From Acanthosepion pharaonis (lineage: Eukaryota > Mollusca > Cephalopoda > Sepiida > Sepiidae): a DNA stretch of 64,000 nt. A program made the translations under genes and the position numbers. Of the stretch, positions 32,270 through 44,649 are shown piece after piece. The stretch lies in assembly GCA_903632075.3 (NCBI GenBank), contig CAHIKZ030005497.1, positions 1,065,001 to 1,129,000 of the forward strand. Reading direction: 5' to 3'. Each line of letters opens with the position of its first letter. The first letter of the stretch is position 1. The notes under the pieces are model-generated. The model saw only the letters and a list, made by a program, of their open reading frames with translations. It made no database searches and was not told the origin of the DNA.

Positions 32270-32410
32270 TATAAATCTTACTTATTATAAAACGCAGATT
32301 GTGTGTGCGTGTGTGTGTGTGTGTGTGTACGTTTATATATTGGATCGGATTTCCTACATTTTTCAACCGATTTCAACAAAACTTCACTTTTTTGGCAGGT
32401 AGTGTTTCTT
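32270..32410 (-). repeat. LINE 3' UTR-like fragment with (CA)n
   Basis: On the minus strand GTTGAAATCGGTTGAAAAAT, an ATCCGATCC step, a CA run and TTTTATAATAAGTAAGAT follow in order. This is the same architecture as the plus-strand end at 16340-16432. It precedes, in the minus direction, no coding sequence of its own. Confidence 0.5.
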
Positions 32411-32414
32411 ATTG

Positions 32415-33080
32415 TCTTGCACACTTTTTTCTTTATTTTTACATTCAGAATGCTTTAAAAATTCCATTTACAAGACAATTGTTTATAATAAAATTCTATT
32501 CAATCGATAGACTCATAACGATTGAAAACAATGTTTTTTTTTTCAGTTTGGGTTTGACCAATCCGTAACCCCCCCCCAAAAAAAAACTAATTAAGATATG
32601 CGTGTCCATCAACCTTAAACAATAATCAATTTTATTTTTCAGTCTTTATGATGGTCGATACTTGATCTATCTCTTACTGTTACATCCGGGCTCTACTGCT
32701 AGTCTTTAATACAGTTGTGAGTAGGTATTCTCTCAAAGAGAGCAGACGAAATTTTAAGTTATGCGTTTTTGAAGAGGGGGTTCAAGGCCCCACACATACG
32801 TTCTGATATGGGCAAGAGTATTTATCAAAGTACTGGAGTTGATTAAAATTTAATTTTAATTAAAAAAGAAAGATTGTTTCCCGTGTCTATTTGATATGCA
32901 GTTCTGTTTCATTTTTCTTCTAAGTAACCGTGTTTCTCTAGCGTGTGGGTTATCAAGGCTTTCCTCGATATCTTGTCTTTTTTAGTCCTTAATAGCCCTT
33001 GTCTTTCTGTTTTCTATACTTATCCTTGTTTTGCTAACAGTTTTCACAAGGCCATTTGGTAGATTATTCGCTGCCTCCCC
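32415..33080. other. No clear coding; may include LINE 3' UTR
   Basis: Lies downstream, on the minus strand, of the RTE-type RT C-terminus at 33085. The sequence may be its 3' part, but I see no diagnostic motif. Confidence 0.3.
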
Positions 33081-33084
33081 CCCC

Positions 33085-33720
33085 GTACTTCTCGCCTTCA
33101 AAGAATGTCAAATTCTTCAGGCGATCTTTCCTCATTATGTACCCTAGAAATTTGACATATCTGTTTCTCATTTGAAGTATAAGTGTTATTTTGTTCGCAT
33201 TTTTTAATAAAGTTCGTCGTTACTCATATGTTAAGCGAATCATCCTTCTGTAGAACTACATTTATTTTGCCTCAAGTCTCTTCTTCGTATGTTAGGAGAT
33301 TGTTCAGCATTCACGGGGTTTTAAAAGGAACGATATTACATAAGAGTTTAGAACACTTACCTTTGTTCCCAATGAAGTGTTCCTTTTCTTAATACTTTGC
33401 TTAGCTTTTGGAAGGCATCTTTCGCTATCTCAATGCGCTTTCGGAGTTCGGTGTAGTATTTTTCGTCCTCTGTGAAAACACTTCCCAGATTTTTAAATCT
33501 TCGTACTTTCTTTATTTTTGTGTAGTTCGCTTCATGTCATGTTCCTGTTGGTGACAGACATGTTTTCTTACTTCGAGGTTTAGTCCTTTCTTCTCGTTTC
33601 CCTTAGCTACCTTCATGCTGGAGTTGCTGTCATTTTCTTCCCGTGTTTGTTATAAATAATGTGCCATCTGCTTATTGTATGCTGTTAATACTGTGTTGGC
33701 TAATAATGAATCATAACAGA
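33085..33720 (-). pseudogene. RTE-type LINE reverse transcriptase C-terminus, broken
   Basis: Minus-strand pieces in order: FKNLGSVFTEDEKYYTELRK, then RIEIAKDAFQKLSKVLRKG (about 33400-33510), a VLNSYV...C-T-IS stretch equivalent to the LYGSECWT-type motif, KKRLEAK...YRRMIRL (about 33235-33275), and RYVKFLGYIMRKDRLKNLT (about 33100-33165). These are the signature C-terminal blocks of RTE-type reverse transcriptases. Frameshifts occur at about 33380 and 33235. The catalytic palm is not present. Confidence 0.82.
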
Positions 33721-33724
33721 CGTG

Positions 33725-35910
33725 TTAATTATATCTGGATCGCCTCAGTGTGAATTTTGCGTAGAAGACGCATCATTGTCTTACGCCGCTTTTTTATTTT
33801 GTGTGTATTTACTGGATTCCTTTTCTGTCCGTATGCAGGCGGTTTTCTCTCAGTATAAGATTTAGATTTCATCACAAATGTATCGATCTCTATATTTAAT
33901 GACTTTGTTGCGTGTAGACAAAGAGAAGGTAAATACCGGAATTCGACTTTATGAATCAGATGAAAAATACAAAAGAGTCGAATGCGAGATTTCTTTCTCA
34001 TTAAATTCTGATTACCGCCATTCATTACATAGAAATCAAATACTTTTCTTTAGCCGTCTTCTCATATCATTTGCAAAAGAGAAACAGCACGAATTTTCCC
34101 AATATTATCTATTCGCTTTTATGTAGAATATTTATCATGACGCCGTTCTTTGATAAATTTCAAATCAAACAAAACAAAATCTGAAGTGAAGAAGTTGATG
34201 ACTTATACGATTCATCAGAACTAGCTGAATACACGTTCTGCTGACAGAGAAAAGTAAGTTGCAATATAATTTCCCTTTATCTTTTAAATAATAATAAAAA
34301 TGAATTTAAAAACCGATTATATTTGCGTATTTAAATATTTTATAATGTTTTTATAACCCGTTATAAAAAAAATAATTCAGTGATTGATTTTCATATTTTT
34401 TTCTTAAATACGAAAATATTATTTATATTATTGGCATCATTTTGAGTTAAAACAAATAAAATGAAATTAAAATTTGGTATATTCAAATATGCAAATTGCA
34501 AAATTTCTTGCCCGATTACAAAATTAGAAACAAAATTTTACATACTCACTAAAACAAAATAGTTATTTGCCAAGTACATAGTCTCTGTTGTTTTCAACAA
34601 CAGTATCCCATAGTTATACAATTTTGTTCAGGCCATTTTCGTAGAAACGTCATGATTTTGTTAGAAATTGGTTGCGAGTGAAATTTTTTATCGTTATAAA
34701 TTGTTCTGGAGAATGAAATTCTGTGGGTGCCAAGAGAGAAGAATTCGGTGGCTACGTGTGTGTTTCCCATCTCAAAGACAAAAACTTCTGCAAGTTCTCT
34801 TTTGCAACATGATGTCTTGTGTTTTCGTAGTGGAAAATGATAATAATTTGATTAAAGAAAATTAACCGATTTTTTGTTATTCCTAGTCTCTACAAATAGC
34901 CAAATGCAGTTGAGATATCGATTTTCAAAATTTTAGGAATCTCTACCGTGGAACTTTTTCGTTTATTCTCTACGATGTTCCTGAACGCCGTGGATCGTTT
35001 CGGTTAAAATCACAGTGATGAAATCTGCTAAACAACTTTTTGACTGTCCAGTGAGCTGGAACACGACCCAAATTAGCGTTTTCTCTTCATCAAAATCACG
35101 ATGCTTACTACTTTACGAAATTCATATAGCATAATATAGCTAAATTGAAACTTTTCAAAATTTCATCAACCTTCATTTGAAGACAAAGCATCAGCATTCA
35201 ACAAAATCCGACTCATAACTGAATGATGAAAAATTTCAGTCGAGAAAAAAAACATCGGAAATGGACACCAAAACAAACGCTTGTGTCAAGTTGCGGTCAT
35301 TTTATACTAACTAAAATCACGTGCGAACTATAGAAATGATCTGTTAATTCTGAAATGATTTCATTAATAATACTGCAATATAGTTAATATTTTTATTAAT
35401 AATTTATTAATTATAATAAATTAATTCAGAAAACATACTTCTTCTCACGTGTTTAAATAATTTGGTCCATGTTAGGATATCTAATTAAACTTATTATTTT
35501 GAATTATTTAGATAATTAAGTATTGTTTTGGTTGATTTAAGTTGTACTAATGTGAAATGGCAGATAAATTCAATGGTAACTACGAACATTGTTGATCATT
35601 ATATTACAATAATATTATTACTAACGTTGCAGTGTCTAAAATTATATAACAAATTTTGTATTTTATAAAGATTATTTATCTGACGTGCTTTTAACAAATG
35701 TTTTATTGCAGTCAAAATTACGGATATTTTAAGTTTTCTTTAAATGGAAACTCAGATATTTATTCTATTAACTTACGAGTAAAAGTATACATAATCTTTT
35801 ACATATGATGAATTAAAAAATATCAGCAGAATCATAGGTTAAAAAGGGTACCCGAAATGTCACGCTGCAATTGGAAGAAAACGTACACTTGTGAAATATC
35901 AAGAGAAAAT
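33725..35910. other. No recognisable gene or element
   Basis: Very AT-rich. Open frames at 33729-34025 (-), 33878-34126 (+) and 34668-34865 (+) show no known motif or repeat match. Confidence 0.45.
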
Positions 35911-35914
35911 ATGC

Positions 35915-36385
35915 ATGATATGTGGGTTATCCCGCTTGGTTTTGCCAAAAGCGCTCGCTAGAGGGCACTTTTTAAGCCCATAAATAGGCAATAATATTTT
36001 CACTTTTTGTGTTTTCGTTTTTTTGCTGTGGATTTAGATGTAGTCACAGGTAGATAGAAACGCTGCCGACAAGGTGCATTCACTTCTTTAGTCATCCTTT
36101 GAGTTTGAAATCCCACACACACTCATATACACAGACTTGTCCATCACACACACTTGTTGCACGCAACAGAAACACACAGACACAGACATATAAATATGCA
36201 CATTCTTCTTATAACTTGTTTTTTTTTTATAATTTTCCCTATCACTACAATTTGTCTACACATATAATTGCTTTTTTAATGCATGCATTGTCGTTTGTTT
36301 TATATTAATTGTTTTGTGTTAATCGTTTTACCTGAACTCACATTGAGTCCGTCAATATTATTTGCGGGATAAATGTTCCAGAGAT
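35915..36385 (+). repeat. Composite interspersed repeat, diverged A+B copy
   Basis: Same order as 7378-7845: an A part with CCATAAATAGGCAATAA and TGGATTTAGATGTAG, an imperfect CA-rich middle, then a B part ending ACTCACATTGAGTCCGTCA and GGGATAAATG. Identity is lower than between the other copies. Confidence 0.6.
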
Positions 36386-36938
36386 AGGGACGTAAATATT
36401 TGTTATGCAAAGTGTCGATTCCCCCCATATAATGTTTACTAATATGTGCACAAAGATATTATCATCCCAAACAATATCAACTTCCGTTATCTGAAACTCC
36501 TAATGATATATATATATATTCATATACAGAGAGATTACTTAATTTGGAAAATACATATAATATTTATATAGTTTTTTCATAGTAATATATTAAAACATGT
36601 TTAACGATGTAGAATGTTTTGATCTACAGAAGCAAGGCGGTGAAAAACGGACAAAATTTAGCCATATTAGAATTTAGCAAAAATACCAATTTTCGGACTT
36701 TTTTGCTATTGTTTTCATTTTGATTTTCATTGATTTTATCATAAACTCGACATTTCAACCCACTTTCAAGCGTCCATTAATTACTTTGATATGAATTTTA
36801 TCATTAAACCTAATTTGACTGACATGATTAAGTCATCATCTCTAAAAGATATCTTCCCAAGTTGTCACACTCGAGTTCGAGTCAAAATCAACCTCTTTCA
36901 GGATATTTAAACTCTTAAATGAATCAATATGCTGACTG
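36386..36938. other. No recognisable gene or element
   Basis: AT-rich sequence before the left end of the Tc1/mariner-superfamily element. Confidence 0.4.
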
Positions 36939-37123
36939 TAACGGCAAAATTGTCCAAATCTTGTGACGGTATAATTGTCCACCCTAAAAAATAATTTAAA
37001 GCTAAAACCCTGCTAAACTAAGTGAGTTTTTTTCAGTTTTTCAGATAAGACGTTTAGCCACCTTGGACCATTTATCGTAATAATACTGAAAATCCTTTGC
37101 GTTATTCAAATTAAAATCGTTTT

Positions 37124-37500
37124 ATGTCACACCTACTGTCTTCCCAATTGAGCATTGGTAAGAAGAAAAAGATAATTCAGGCCTTTAGAAAGGGTACTAA
37201 CATTCATACTCTGGATACTATCTTCAAAGTCCGTTCAAGAACCTTCAAGAGTAGGGTGAATAAGTTTAAAAAAGATGGAACAGTGTATAGGAATATTGGA
37301 TCAGGATGTCCCAACAAAAAGAGGGACCATCATTTCAACCTAGAGCTAAAGAGATCAATTAGAAAATATCCAACACAATCCATAAGACGTTTGGCACGTG
37401 AGAGAGGAGTTTCAGATATTACAGTTCAAAAGAGCAGAAAAAACACTTGAAAATGAAATCGTACGTGAAACTTTTGAGACACTTTGTTACTCTAGGACTT
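37124..37500 (+). pseudogene. Transposase DNA-binding N-terminus
   Basis: The 108-codon frame encodes a double helix-turn-helix typical of Tc1/mariner-superfamily transposases: KKKKIIQAFRKGTNIHTL, a spacer, then GTVYRNIGSGCPNKK and LKRSIRKYPTQSIRRLARER followed by GVSDITVQK. After a frameshift near 37430 a KMKSYVKLLRHFVT piece continues. The catalytic D-D-D/E domain is absent; (TA)n begins at 37559. It would bind the paired sites in the element's ends if expressed, but this copy cannot cut. Confidence 0.8.
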
Positions 37501-37556
37501 CTAGTTAGAAGATTAGAGACCGAAGATCATCTTGAATAAGTTAGAAAATCATCCAG

Positions 37557-37679
<123 letters not shown>

Positions 37680-37960
37680 CTTTATATCAATCCGTTATGA
37701 TCTTCCGATCCTCATATATGATTAATTAATAAATGATGAACTTGTCATTTGTGTTTATGATCAATTTCATCACGATTTTCTGTTAAGCTTGAGGATTAAT
37801 TATATATTCTTATTGCTCAAAATAGAGTTTAATAGTGTTATTAATAACTCGAAATATTCCAGTGGGATATCTCTAATCACTTCTAAGATACAACGGTTCA
37901 AATCTTTATCAAATAATTGGACAATTTTGCTGCTACAAGATTTTGACAATTTTGCTGTTA

Positions 37961-38384
37961 TTCGAACTATTCTCATTTTGGTCGATGTTATTATAGGCAT
38001 AAACTTTCGGCTCTGGACATCTTCAAGTGTTTATTCTTTTCGCTGATATGAGATGTCATATACGAGTTGATAATTCAGTGACTTTATTCTTGTGCGAGGA
38101 AATGGACTGAGGGCGACTAAATGAGAGAAACGCTTTCTTAACTAGAGGCTATAACAAGTACGACAACTTCTCGAAGGACAATAGCAGTGTATTTATGGAA
38201 CGTTTAAATCCAGTGTGTGATTTTTCGACCTTTGGATATCACGTCGGGTTTGTTCCGCACATGTGTTATGTTAAAATTGTTTTTATTAAACGAGCAGAAC
38301 AAACGCTGGACCAGGTTATAAAAGAGTGTAGACTTGTTCAGCAATCATTAAAAAGAAACATCACCCCAAAATAATGCAATCTCT
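37961..38384. other. No recognisable gene; possible LTR-like stretch
   Basis: Contains ACCAGGTTATAAAAGAGTGT near 38310 (a TATAAAAG promoter-like site) and an AATAAT near 38370. No terminal repeats were found to support an LTR. Confidence 0.3.
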
Positions 38385-38540
38385 ACACGCTAAGAGGCCG
38401 CCGATGGCAAAGCCAGCAGTCCTCTGGTGGCAGACACCGGCAGGCCACCGGCGCGCCTCTTGCGGTCCGTCAGTGGTAACATTGACGAGAGGAAAACGCC
38501 GGCGGTACGACAGCGGGCCACCAGCGGTAAACAATGGTTA
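38385..38540. other. GC-rich island
   Basis: About 150 bp far richer in G+C than the surroundings (GGCCGCCG, GGCAGGCCACCGGCGCGCC, CGCCGGCGG). Two plus-strand open frames overlap it, but no domain is visible. It may be the end or leader of an unrecognised element. Confidence 0.5.
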
Positions 38541-38774
38541 TTGGATGATACATTTAGATATATTAGCTATATAATATGTATATTAGCTAGACAAAATAAG
38601 AAATCGAATAAATCAAAATATATTGACAATTTCTCAGATCGATTATTTAAAAATGCAAAGAATCATGAAAGTGGTTGGATTCGACATGAACTACCATAAG
38701 GCTATCTCCTAGAGGTAATGTCTTAATCACGTCAGGCACGGTTGTTTGGAGTTTTTTTTATACTATTCATCACA

Positions 38775-40205
38775 CATTACAAGATCTTAACGTCTCTCAA
38801 GGTATTTACTGAATGAGTTTGTTGTAGAGAATACAAAGGTATTTGAGTATATGTGGGATAGATCACTGTTAAACTTAGACTTGAAGTGTTTAAGATCGTA
38901 GTGCTCATGGAAGAATCCTCTTGATAGTCTATTCCACAGTTTTGGGGAAGGATGTGTCTGGAGAACGTTCTCCTTATCAATGGAATGCAAAGGGAATGAG
39001 GATAATTCGAGTTGATATAGGTATAAGGCCGGTCCTAACTATGAAGATCTGAGCTGGTGAAACAGCGGTCGTAGGTAGAAAATAATTCCTCACCGACAAA
39101 GGCGGGTGTAACCCTTTACAGCTCTGTCAAGCCGGGAAAGTGAGGATTTTGCATCTCCTGTCAAGATATGGCATCAATGCTTCATTTTTGGTCTGACTTG
39201 ACTCTTGTAAATATAGGGATTGGCTGGAGGAGTTAGGCGATACAAAGAATAGAAATTTTTATCAGACTCTTTAGTTATTGATCGTATAAACTTCATTTGA
39301 GGTCTGAGGTGAGGGTGAGGTCCAATAGACGTTCAAAACAGTTATGTTACAGAATGTGAAGGCCAGAGTTAGCGATTGGCTAGAGTGGCTAGTGATTGGC
39401 CAGAGTAGCTAGTTGGCGGGACATTCTGACAGTGACGGATTGCATTGTCTGAGTTTTGAAAACATAGGTTCTCAAGAAATCTGAAACGTCGATATGCCTC
39501 CCACATTCAGGTTTGCGATCGGTTAAAACCAGAGTGGAGGGACGCTGAGCCAACGTGTGGAATGCGTTCCTGTGATGGCATTCTTCCGACTGTCTCTTAG
39601 AATCCAATCTGCACCTCTTAATAAATCGAATAGCAAAAAGAAATGTCCCTTTTCGTTGATACCATTTTATGTAGTAGCGTGAGAATCCAGAAACAACACA
39701 ATTAGCCTCATTTAGAGTATATTCGTTCATCATTATTGAGAGAATTAATTGACTGCTCGGTGATGGCCTAATGTTACTAGTTTAGTTTTGAAGACATTTA
39801 ATATTTAAAAAAAGTTAGTTTACTCGCTTTGTGCTGTTAGAGCTAAATCCGAATAAGAATCAGCTGGCAGGCTCTTACCATCTATATTTTGGAGGTGCCC
39901 CATATATGGTCATATCATCTGAATATATATTTAAGAAGATCTGAAAATTCTTTTATGTAGATCATTAATTTTAAGCAGAAAGATGCTGAGGTGTTGAGAT
40001 AGCCTTGGAGAGGGGGTTGAAACTCCATTGATAGCATAAGCTTCAGAGAACTGACCATAAAAACGATGTTAATGAACCTAAAGATAGGAAGGATTTGATA
40101 ATTGTAGAGAATTTTCTATCGATGCTATAGGTGGAGAATTTATGGAGCAACTCCCTATGCTACACCTTGTCAAACAGTTAAACAACGTTGCCAAGACTGC
40201 AGATT
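38775..40205 (-). mobile_element. LINE fragment, RT palm to 3' end
   Basis: Minus-strand LINE piece starting at the LFDKV.HRELLHKFSTYSID region (40160-40200, equivalent to AFDKVWHRGLLHKL). It continues through an INDLHKR block and a YSDD-type catalytic motif near 39930 (usual YADD), then to a C-terminal HPSPKLWNRLSRGFFHEHYD region at 38860-38960 and ISHIYSNT. Stops and frameshifts are many. It is 5'-truncated and followed in the same orientation by a second LINE piece. Confidence 0.75.
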
Positions 40206-40209
40206 GTTC

Positions 40210-41200
40210 TGGGCTAACGTTCATCAGGACTTAATTTTAAAAGTCCCGTCGACCATGCACTAACGTTGCTAGATTCATTTGGGAAGTATTGAATGCCGCA
40301 AACCAGTCTTTCTTCCATTGAACTCCTCTGAGAGTTAGGTCAGAGGAGAGTTCAGCTGCTAACCACTGGTAATCTCGATTTTTGGGTGTGTACCCATAAG
40401 CTATGGTATAACCTGAATTAATATTTTCTTAGGCAGATCGTTAGTATCAAACAGAAAGATAATAGGATCGACGAGAAAACCTTTGAGAACGCCAGCGTTG
40501 CTCCCACATGTGATCCAAAGTACTGGTCATTAACGACAGACATCATAGGGGGGTGTTATAAATGAGTACATTCTTCCAGAATATCTCTAGCCAGAGACTT
40601 TGTGTAGCAAATCCTTATACCACATCAAAGAAATATTTAAGGCGATTGATCTCTGTCTGTGTTTATTGTCGAGCGTTCCATGGATTCTGTGCGCAATGTT
40701 AGACATCAGCAGTGGAACTGGAGGATTGAAAACCATACTGTTTGTCGCTGAGGAAATTGTTGATGTGATCAATAAGTTTCTTGTTGGTGATAACCTTAAT
40801 AAGTTTGCTGATGACACTAAGGATGCTGCCGGGGCATCATTGTTACGGGGAGGATGAGTCGTATTCTTGTAAACAGTGCATACAGCTGACACCTTGCATG
40901 ACTGAAAAAAACCTTCAGGCAGCAGTTACACAGCTTCATTAATACTGGACATAGCCATGGGTTAAAGTTCTTAAGTAGCACCACAGGAATTTTATCCGGA
41001 CCAGTAGCCTTCGTAGAGTCAAAGCTTATGATAAATTTGGAATCATCCCGAGCGAAGATGAGATATCACAATGCCTGTGCTCAGGGAGTGAATAATCTGG
41101 TAGACGTTGGGTCTTGTCGCCTGACGTAGAGTTAAGCTTAGTCTTATCTGATGAGTATGAAATGCCCTCATTTACCCAGGAATAAATTCAACAGAACTTA
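40210..41200 (-). mobile_element. LINE fragment, RT N-terminal half
   Basis: Minus-strand piece with FDSTKATGPDKIPVVLLKNF (about 40975-41035), WLCPVLMKLCNCCLK, an NKFLV...SDKQYGFQSS block (40730-40800), a SIALNIS..WYKDLLHKVSG palm block (40590-40650), a GVLKGFLVDPIIFLF...NDLPKK block (40440-40520), and AAELSSDLTLRG (about 40330). It overlaps in content with the piece at 38775-40205, so these are two insertions in the same direction rather than one element. Confidence 0.75.
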
Positions 41201-41204
41201 ATGG

Positions 41205-42560
41205 ATAACTTCAGTAATGGTTATTTTTCGTTATTAATTTCATTCATAAGTCATTTAGAAGAAGCTCCAGATAATATTGTAATAGCGATGTTGTCAGGTT
41301 TGACGATTTAGGGATTGATAAGTTTAATGAACTAATAAAAGAAATATATGACAACGGTGAAATAACGGAAAGCCCCAGTCGTTTAATTTTTATGGCAAAA
41401 ATGCCAGCTGCAAATGTATACGATCTCCATCGGACAATCACCTGACACCTTGAAGGAGCTTGAGAAAAAATTCTTCTTCAGTCAGTATTTAAACATCTTC
41501 GCCAAAAGTGGAGATATCTCGAGCAATTAGGCAAAGTAAAATATCTAGTCATATTACCATTCCTTTCTAAATTTTATTAGGTTATTTTTACAAATAATAT
41601 TAACACTGATTGTGACACGTTTCAAATTACTATTTAGAAGACAAATATAGCGCCACAGTGAGACATCCAAAATTGTGAAAATTTACCAATCTGATTCTGT
41701 TCCGAATATCTGATCAAACATCAAGATTTTATTGCAATTTCTCCAAGCCGAGGAATTCAACTCGCTACTCCATGAAAAATTGTTACTTTTCACACACAAA
41801 AATAAATTAACAAAGCGATACATTTAAAACATCTTTCTAACGAACACGTACGAATCTGAATTCAACAGAGAGAAAGACATTTTTTTACCTGACTAGAACT
41901 TACAACTTGTTATTTTATCTACGTACTTCCTACATAATAACTTTAATCAGATATCCACTATAAAAGCTTTCCGTCATCCATAAAAGCCATTGTATGCTAT
42001 TTCAGGTTCCTGTATGCATGCTAAATATTAATTAGTTTTTAAAAGAATTTTACGTGTTTTTTTTGGAGGGGGGTTCATGACAAACATTATACCCTCCATT
42101 TTTACTCTTCACTCAGCAATTAGCAGTCAATTGGTTCCAGACAGTGTCTCTTCACTCAATATGATTTTTAAACTCATTTCTTTTTAAATATGCTGTCGCC
42201 TTTCAGAAGGTAGACAATCATGGCTTGTCACAGACTAGTTTTCTTGATTATTTGTGAGCTGGCAGACCTTCGCATGAATGACAGGGTAGCGGTTTAGCGT
42301 GGCCTTATCCATCATTTTGAATTTGGAGTTGTAGTTCTCCTAGACTGGCTATAGACACTAGTATTTAAACTATAACTGGGTGTAGGTTCGATTTATGTCC
42401 TTCGCAAGGCGATTTACGCGAACGGGAACGAAAAAAGACGGCCTGTATTTGATTTGTACTCGGCTTGAAGCCGATGATTCTCAATTCCACTCGGATAACT
42501 ATTAGCTTCACGTTGTTATTTTTGTTCAAAACTATCTCTCTCTTTCTCTCTCTCTAGTCG
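41205..42560. other. No recognisable gene or element
   Basis: AT-rich. A minus-strand open frame at 41244-41441 shows no motif. A GGTTCGATTTATGTCC near 42385 resembles a tRNA box B, but no box A is convincing. Confidence 0.4.
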
Positions 42561-42564
42561 ATTT

Positions 42565-42751
42565 CTCTCAGTCACTGGCGTGTTTATCTAAAAATAAATA
42601 CGTTTAAATTCACCTACATCCCTGCCGTGCACCAACGGCTCAGAGATAGATTCTCCGACTGACGCAAATTCAGCAGGGTTTCGATCCTAGCTAGAGGCAA
42701 CCGGACGTCTAGCCACACTAATTAGCTGTGATCAAACAGTCTGTCTGGAGG

Positions 42752-42756
<5 letters not shown>
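42565..42756 (+). repeat. tRNA-derived SINE, copy 4 (5'-truncated)
   Basis: Matches the SINE from TCAGTCACTGGCGTGTTTAT, through a box A-like CGGCTCAGAGATAGATTCTC and box B GGGTTTCGATCCTAG, to the tail CGGACGTCTAGCCACACTAA, and passes straight into (TA)n at 42757. Confidence 0.85.

Positions 42757-42812
<56 letters not shown>
42757..42812. repeat. (TA)n microsatellite at a SINE tail
   Basis: TA run following the SINE tail and ending where a LINE RT fragment begins. Confidence 0.96.
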
Positions 42813-42814
<2 letters not shown>

Positions 42815-42817
<3 letters not shown>

Positions 42818-43080
42818 TCTTCACAAGCTGAAAGATTATGATATTTCTGGATTCAAAAGTTGTCTTGAACGGCCACTATTCGAGATTCTTTTAATAATAT
42901 TGCAGGTATTCTCCAGGACTATATCCTTGCACCTATATTGTTCTTCATTTTCATCAATGACCTTCCCGATGTAATCAGTTCTTCCCTCGGTATCTTTGAT
43001 GTAACTATTTACTCCTGGTTCAATAGTAAGTCTGATACGGTCAAATTGGCAGCTGATATAAAAAAAAAATTACTTACATT
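42815..43080 (+). pseudogene. LINE reverse transcriptase palm fragment, plus strand
   Basis: Begins with LLHKLKDYDISGF, then SKVVLNGHYS, LFFIFINDLPDVISSSLGIF and TIYS, with KSDTVKLAADI after it. This is the RT palm from AFDKVW-downstream to past the catalytic box; where YADDTTIYS is expected it reads FDVTIYS. Truncated on both sides. Confidence 0.78.
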
Positions 43081-43184
43081 CTGCTGTTAACTGAGACAAT
43101 GAATGAATTTTTAATTATAAATCCACCAAAATTAAACACCTTTATAATAATTCATAAAGTCTTGGTACCATAGCGAAGAGTTCA

Positions 43185-43800
43185 TCCGAATTATTACCAT
43201 TAATGTATTTCTTTAAAAGTCAAAGATTGACAAGTTTACGGCGGGGGAAAAATGACTGTAGCCGAGACAAAAGTCTAGGACAAATAATATTGCTGATCCT
43301 CATTTGGATTTTATCAAGGATCTCTAGATGTATAGCAGGAGCTACGGACTAAATGTGGCAGTAATTTTCTAAGCATGGACGAATGGTAGACTTGTAGATA
43401 TGTAAAAGAGAAGAGAGAAAACTTGTCCATCACGACAAATGTGAACAAACATACTTAGCAGCAATGGATTCAATATAGTATTTACATTTCATGTCAGCTG
43501 AGAATGCTAACGCAAGAAGATGCAACGAATCACTCTTCGGGAGGTTAGCATCAGTCTTAAATTTGAAGTTGTTAATATGAACAAGTCGTCGTTTGCCCTA
43601 GTTAACAAACGACAAAAGATGATATTTGACATCAGCCGCCATTTTGAACTTATCGACTTACTATCGAGACAAGAGTAAATGATTGTGTCATCAGCATAGA
43701 TACCAAGTTGCGAGCTGATGCCATCAAGAAGATCGTTAATAGGAATTAAAAACAGAGTAGAACTAAGGACAGAAGTTGGTGGTCTACTTATATTTTGTAT
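43185..43800 (-). pseudogene. LINE reverse transcriptase fragment with intact YADD
   Basis: Minus strand: LFLIPINDLLDGISSQL, then GIYADDTIIYSCLD (about 43670-43715) with the catalytic YADD preserved. It continues past 43500 with a TSRRVIRC-type block into a C-terminal IRPCLEN-like, AIHLEILDKIQ segment (about 43310-43360). It is tail-to-tail with the plus-strand fragment at 42815. Confidence 0.75.
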
Positions 43801-44515
43801 TGGTTAGCCGATGAACATTTCCGCCGAGCCTCGTAGCCTGGGTTGCTGCCAGTCAAGCAGGAATAATCTAAATGCAAATCTCTGGAGAAGAGGACAAGAA
43901 ACCATTACATATTTCCTAAGACGTCATAGAGATTTATAGATATTAAAAAGAAAAATAATATGTGGAGATCCATAATAATTCCATGTCCTGGAGTGACATA
44001 GGGTTAAATCTTTTAAAAACATGTTACCAGCTTTTATAACATTAATACCGCACGTCTTACAAAACTGAGAATAGTCAAGTTCAAACTTGTTTGGAAGATG
44101 TAACACTTATCATCAGATTTTCGCAACTAGGTTAAGGAAAAGAAGATAACTTACTGAATATATATTTCTAAAAAGACAGCTTTGTTACCGTGCATAGTGA
44201 ACATTGCCACAGGTAACCGCTGGGGTGTAAGGAATCTGAAAGAGGTGGCATATTCGAATGAAAGAACTCGGCTAGATCTCATCTTGGTGTGATTTTTGTA
44301 TTGCTTGGCAAAGATGCTTTGAGAATCTTCAACTGAAATCGCTTTGGTAATTTTCCGTGGATATCTGGTTCTTCCACTCATCAAAAATGCAAAAAGGCGG
44401 AGAAAGAGATCGATCGAAAAGTGAAAGTAACAGCAAGAAAAAACAATGAAAATTAAATTTCCTTAACGAGACATGCATTGTTATTGCATATCTCTGTATA
44501 GGAGGAAATATGCAT
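43801..44515. other. No recognisable gene or element
   Basis: A minus-strand open frame at 44151-44384 (FEYATSFRFLTPQRLPVAMF) looks protein-like but has no motif I can assign. Confidence 0.35.

Positions 44516-44516
<1 letters not shown>

Positions 44517-44588
<72 letters not shown>
44517..44588. repeat. (TA)n microsatellite
   Basis: Simple TA run upstream of the LINE 3' region at 44650. Confidence 0.97.
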
Positions 44589-44591
<3 letters not shown>

Positions 44592-44649
44592 AAAAAGAAT
44601 AAATAGAAAACAAAAAAATCGGCATTTTATATTTTGTTTCAAAAAGAAT

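Noticed and set aside
38775..41200. A single full-length LINE on the minus strand
   Set aside because: Two separate RT palm and catalytic regions (near 40480 and 39980) occur in the same orientation, so at least two truncated copies are present.
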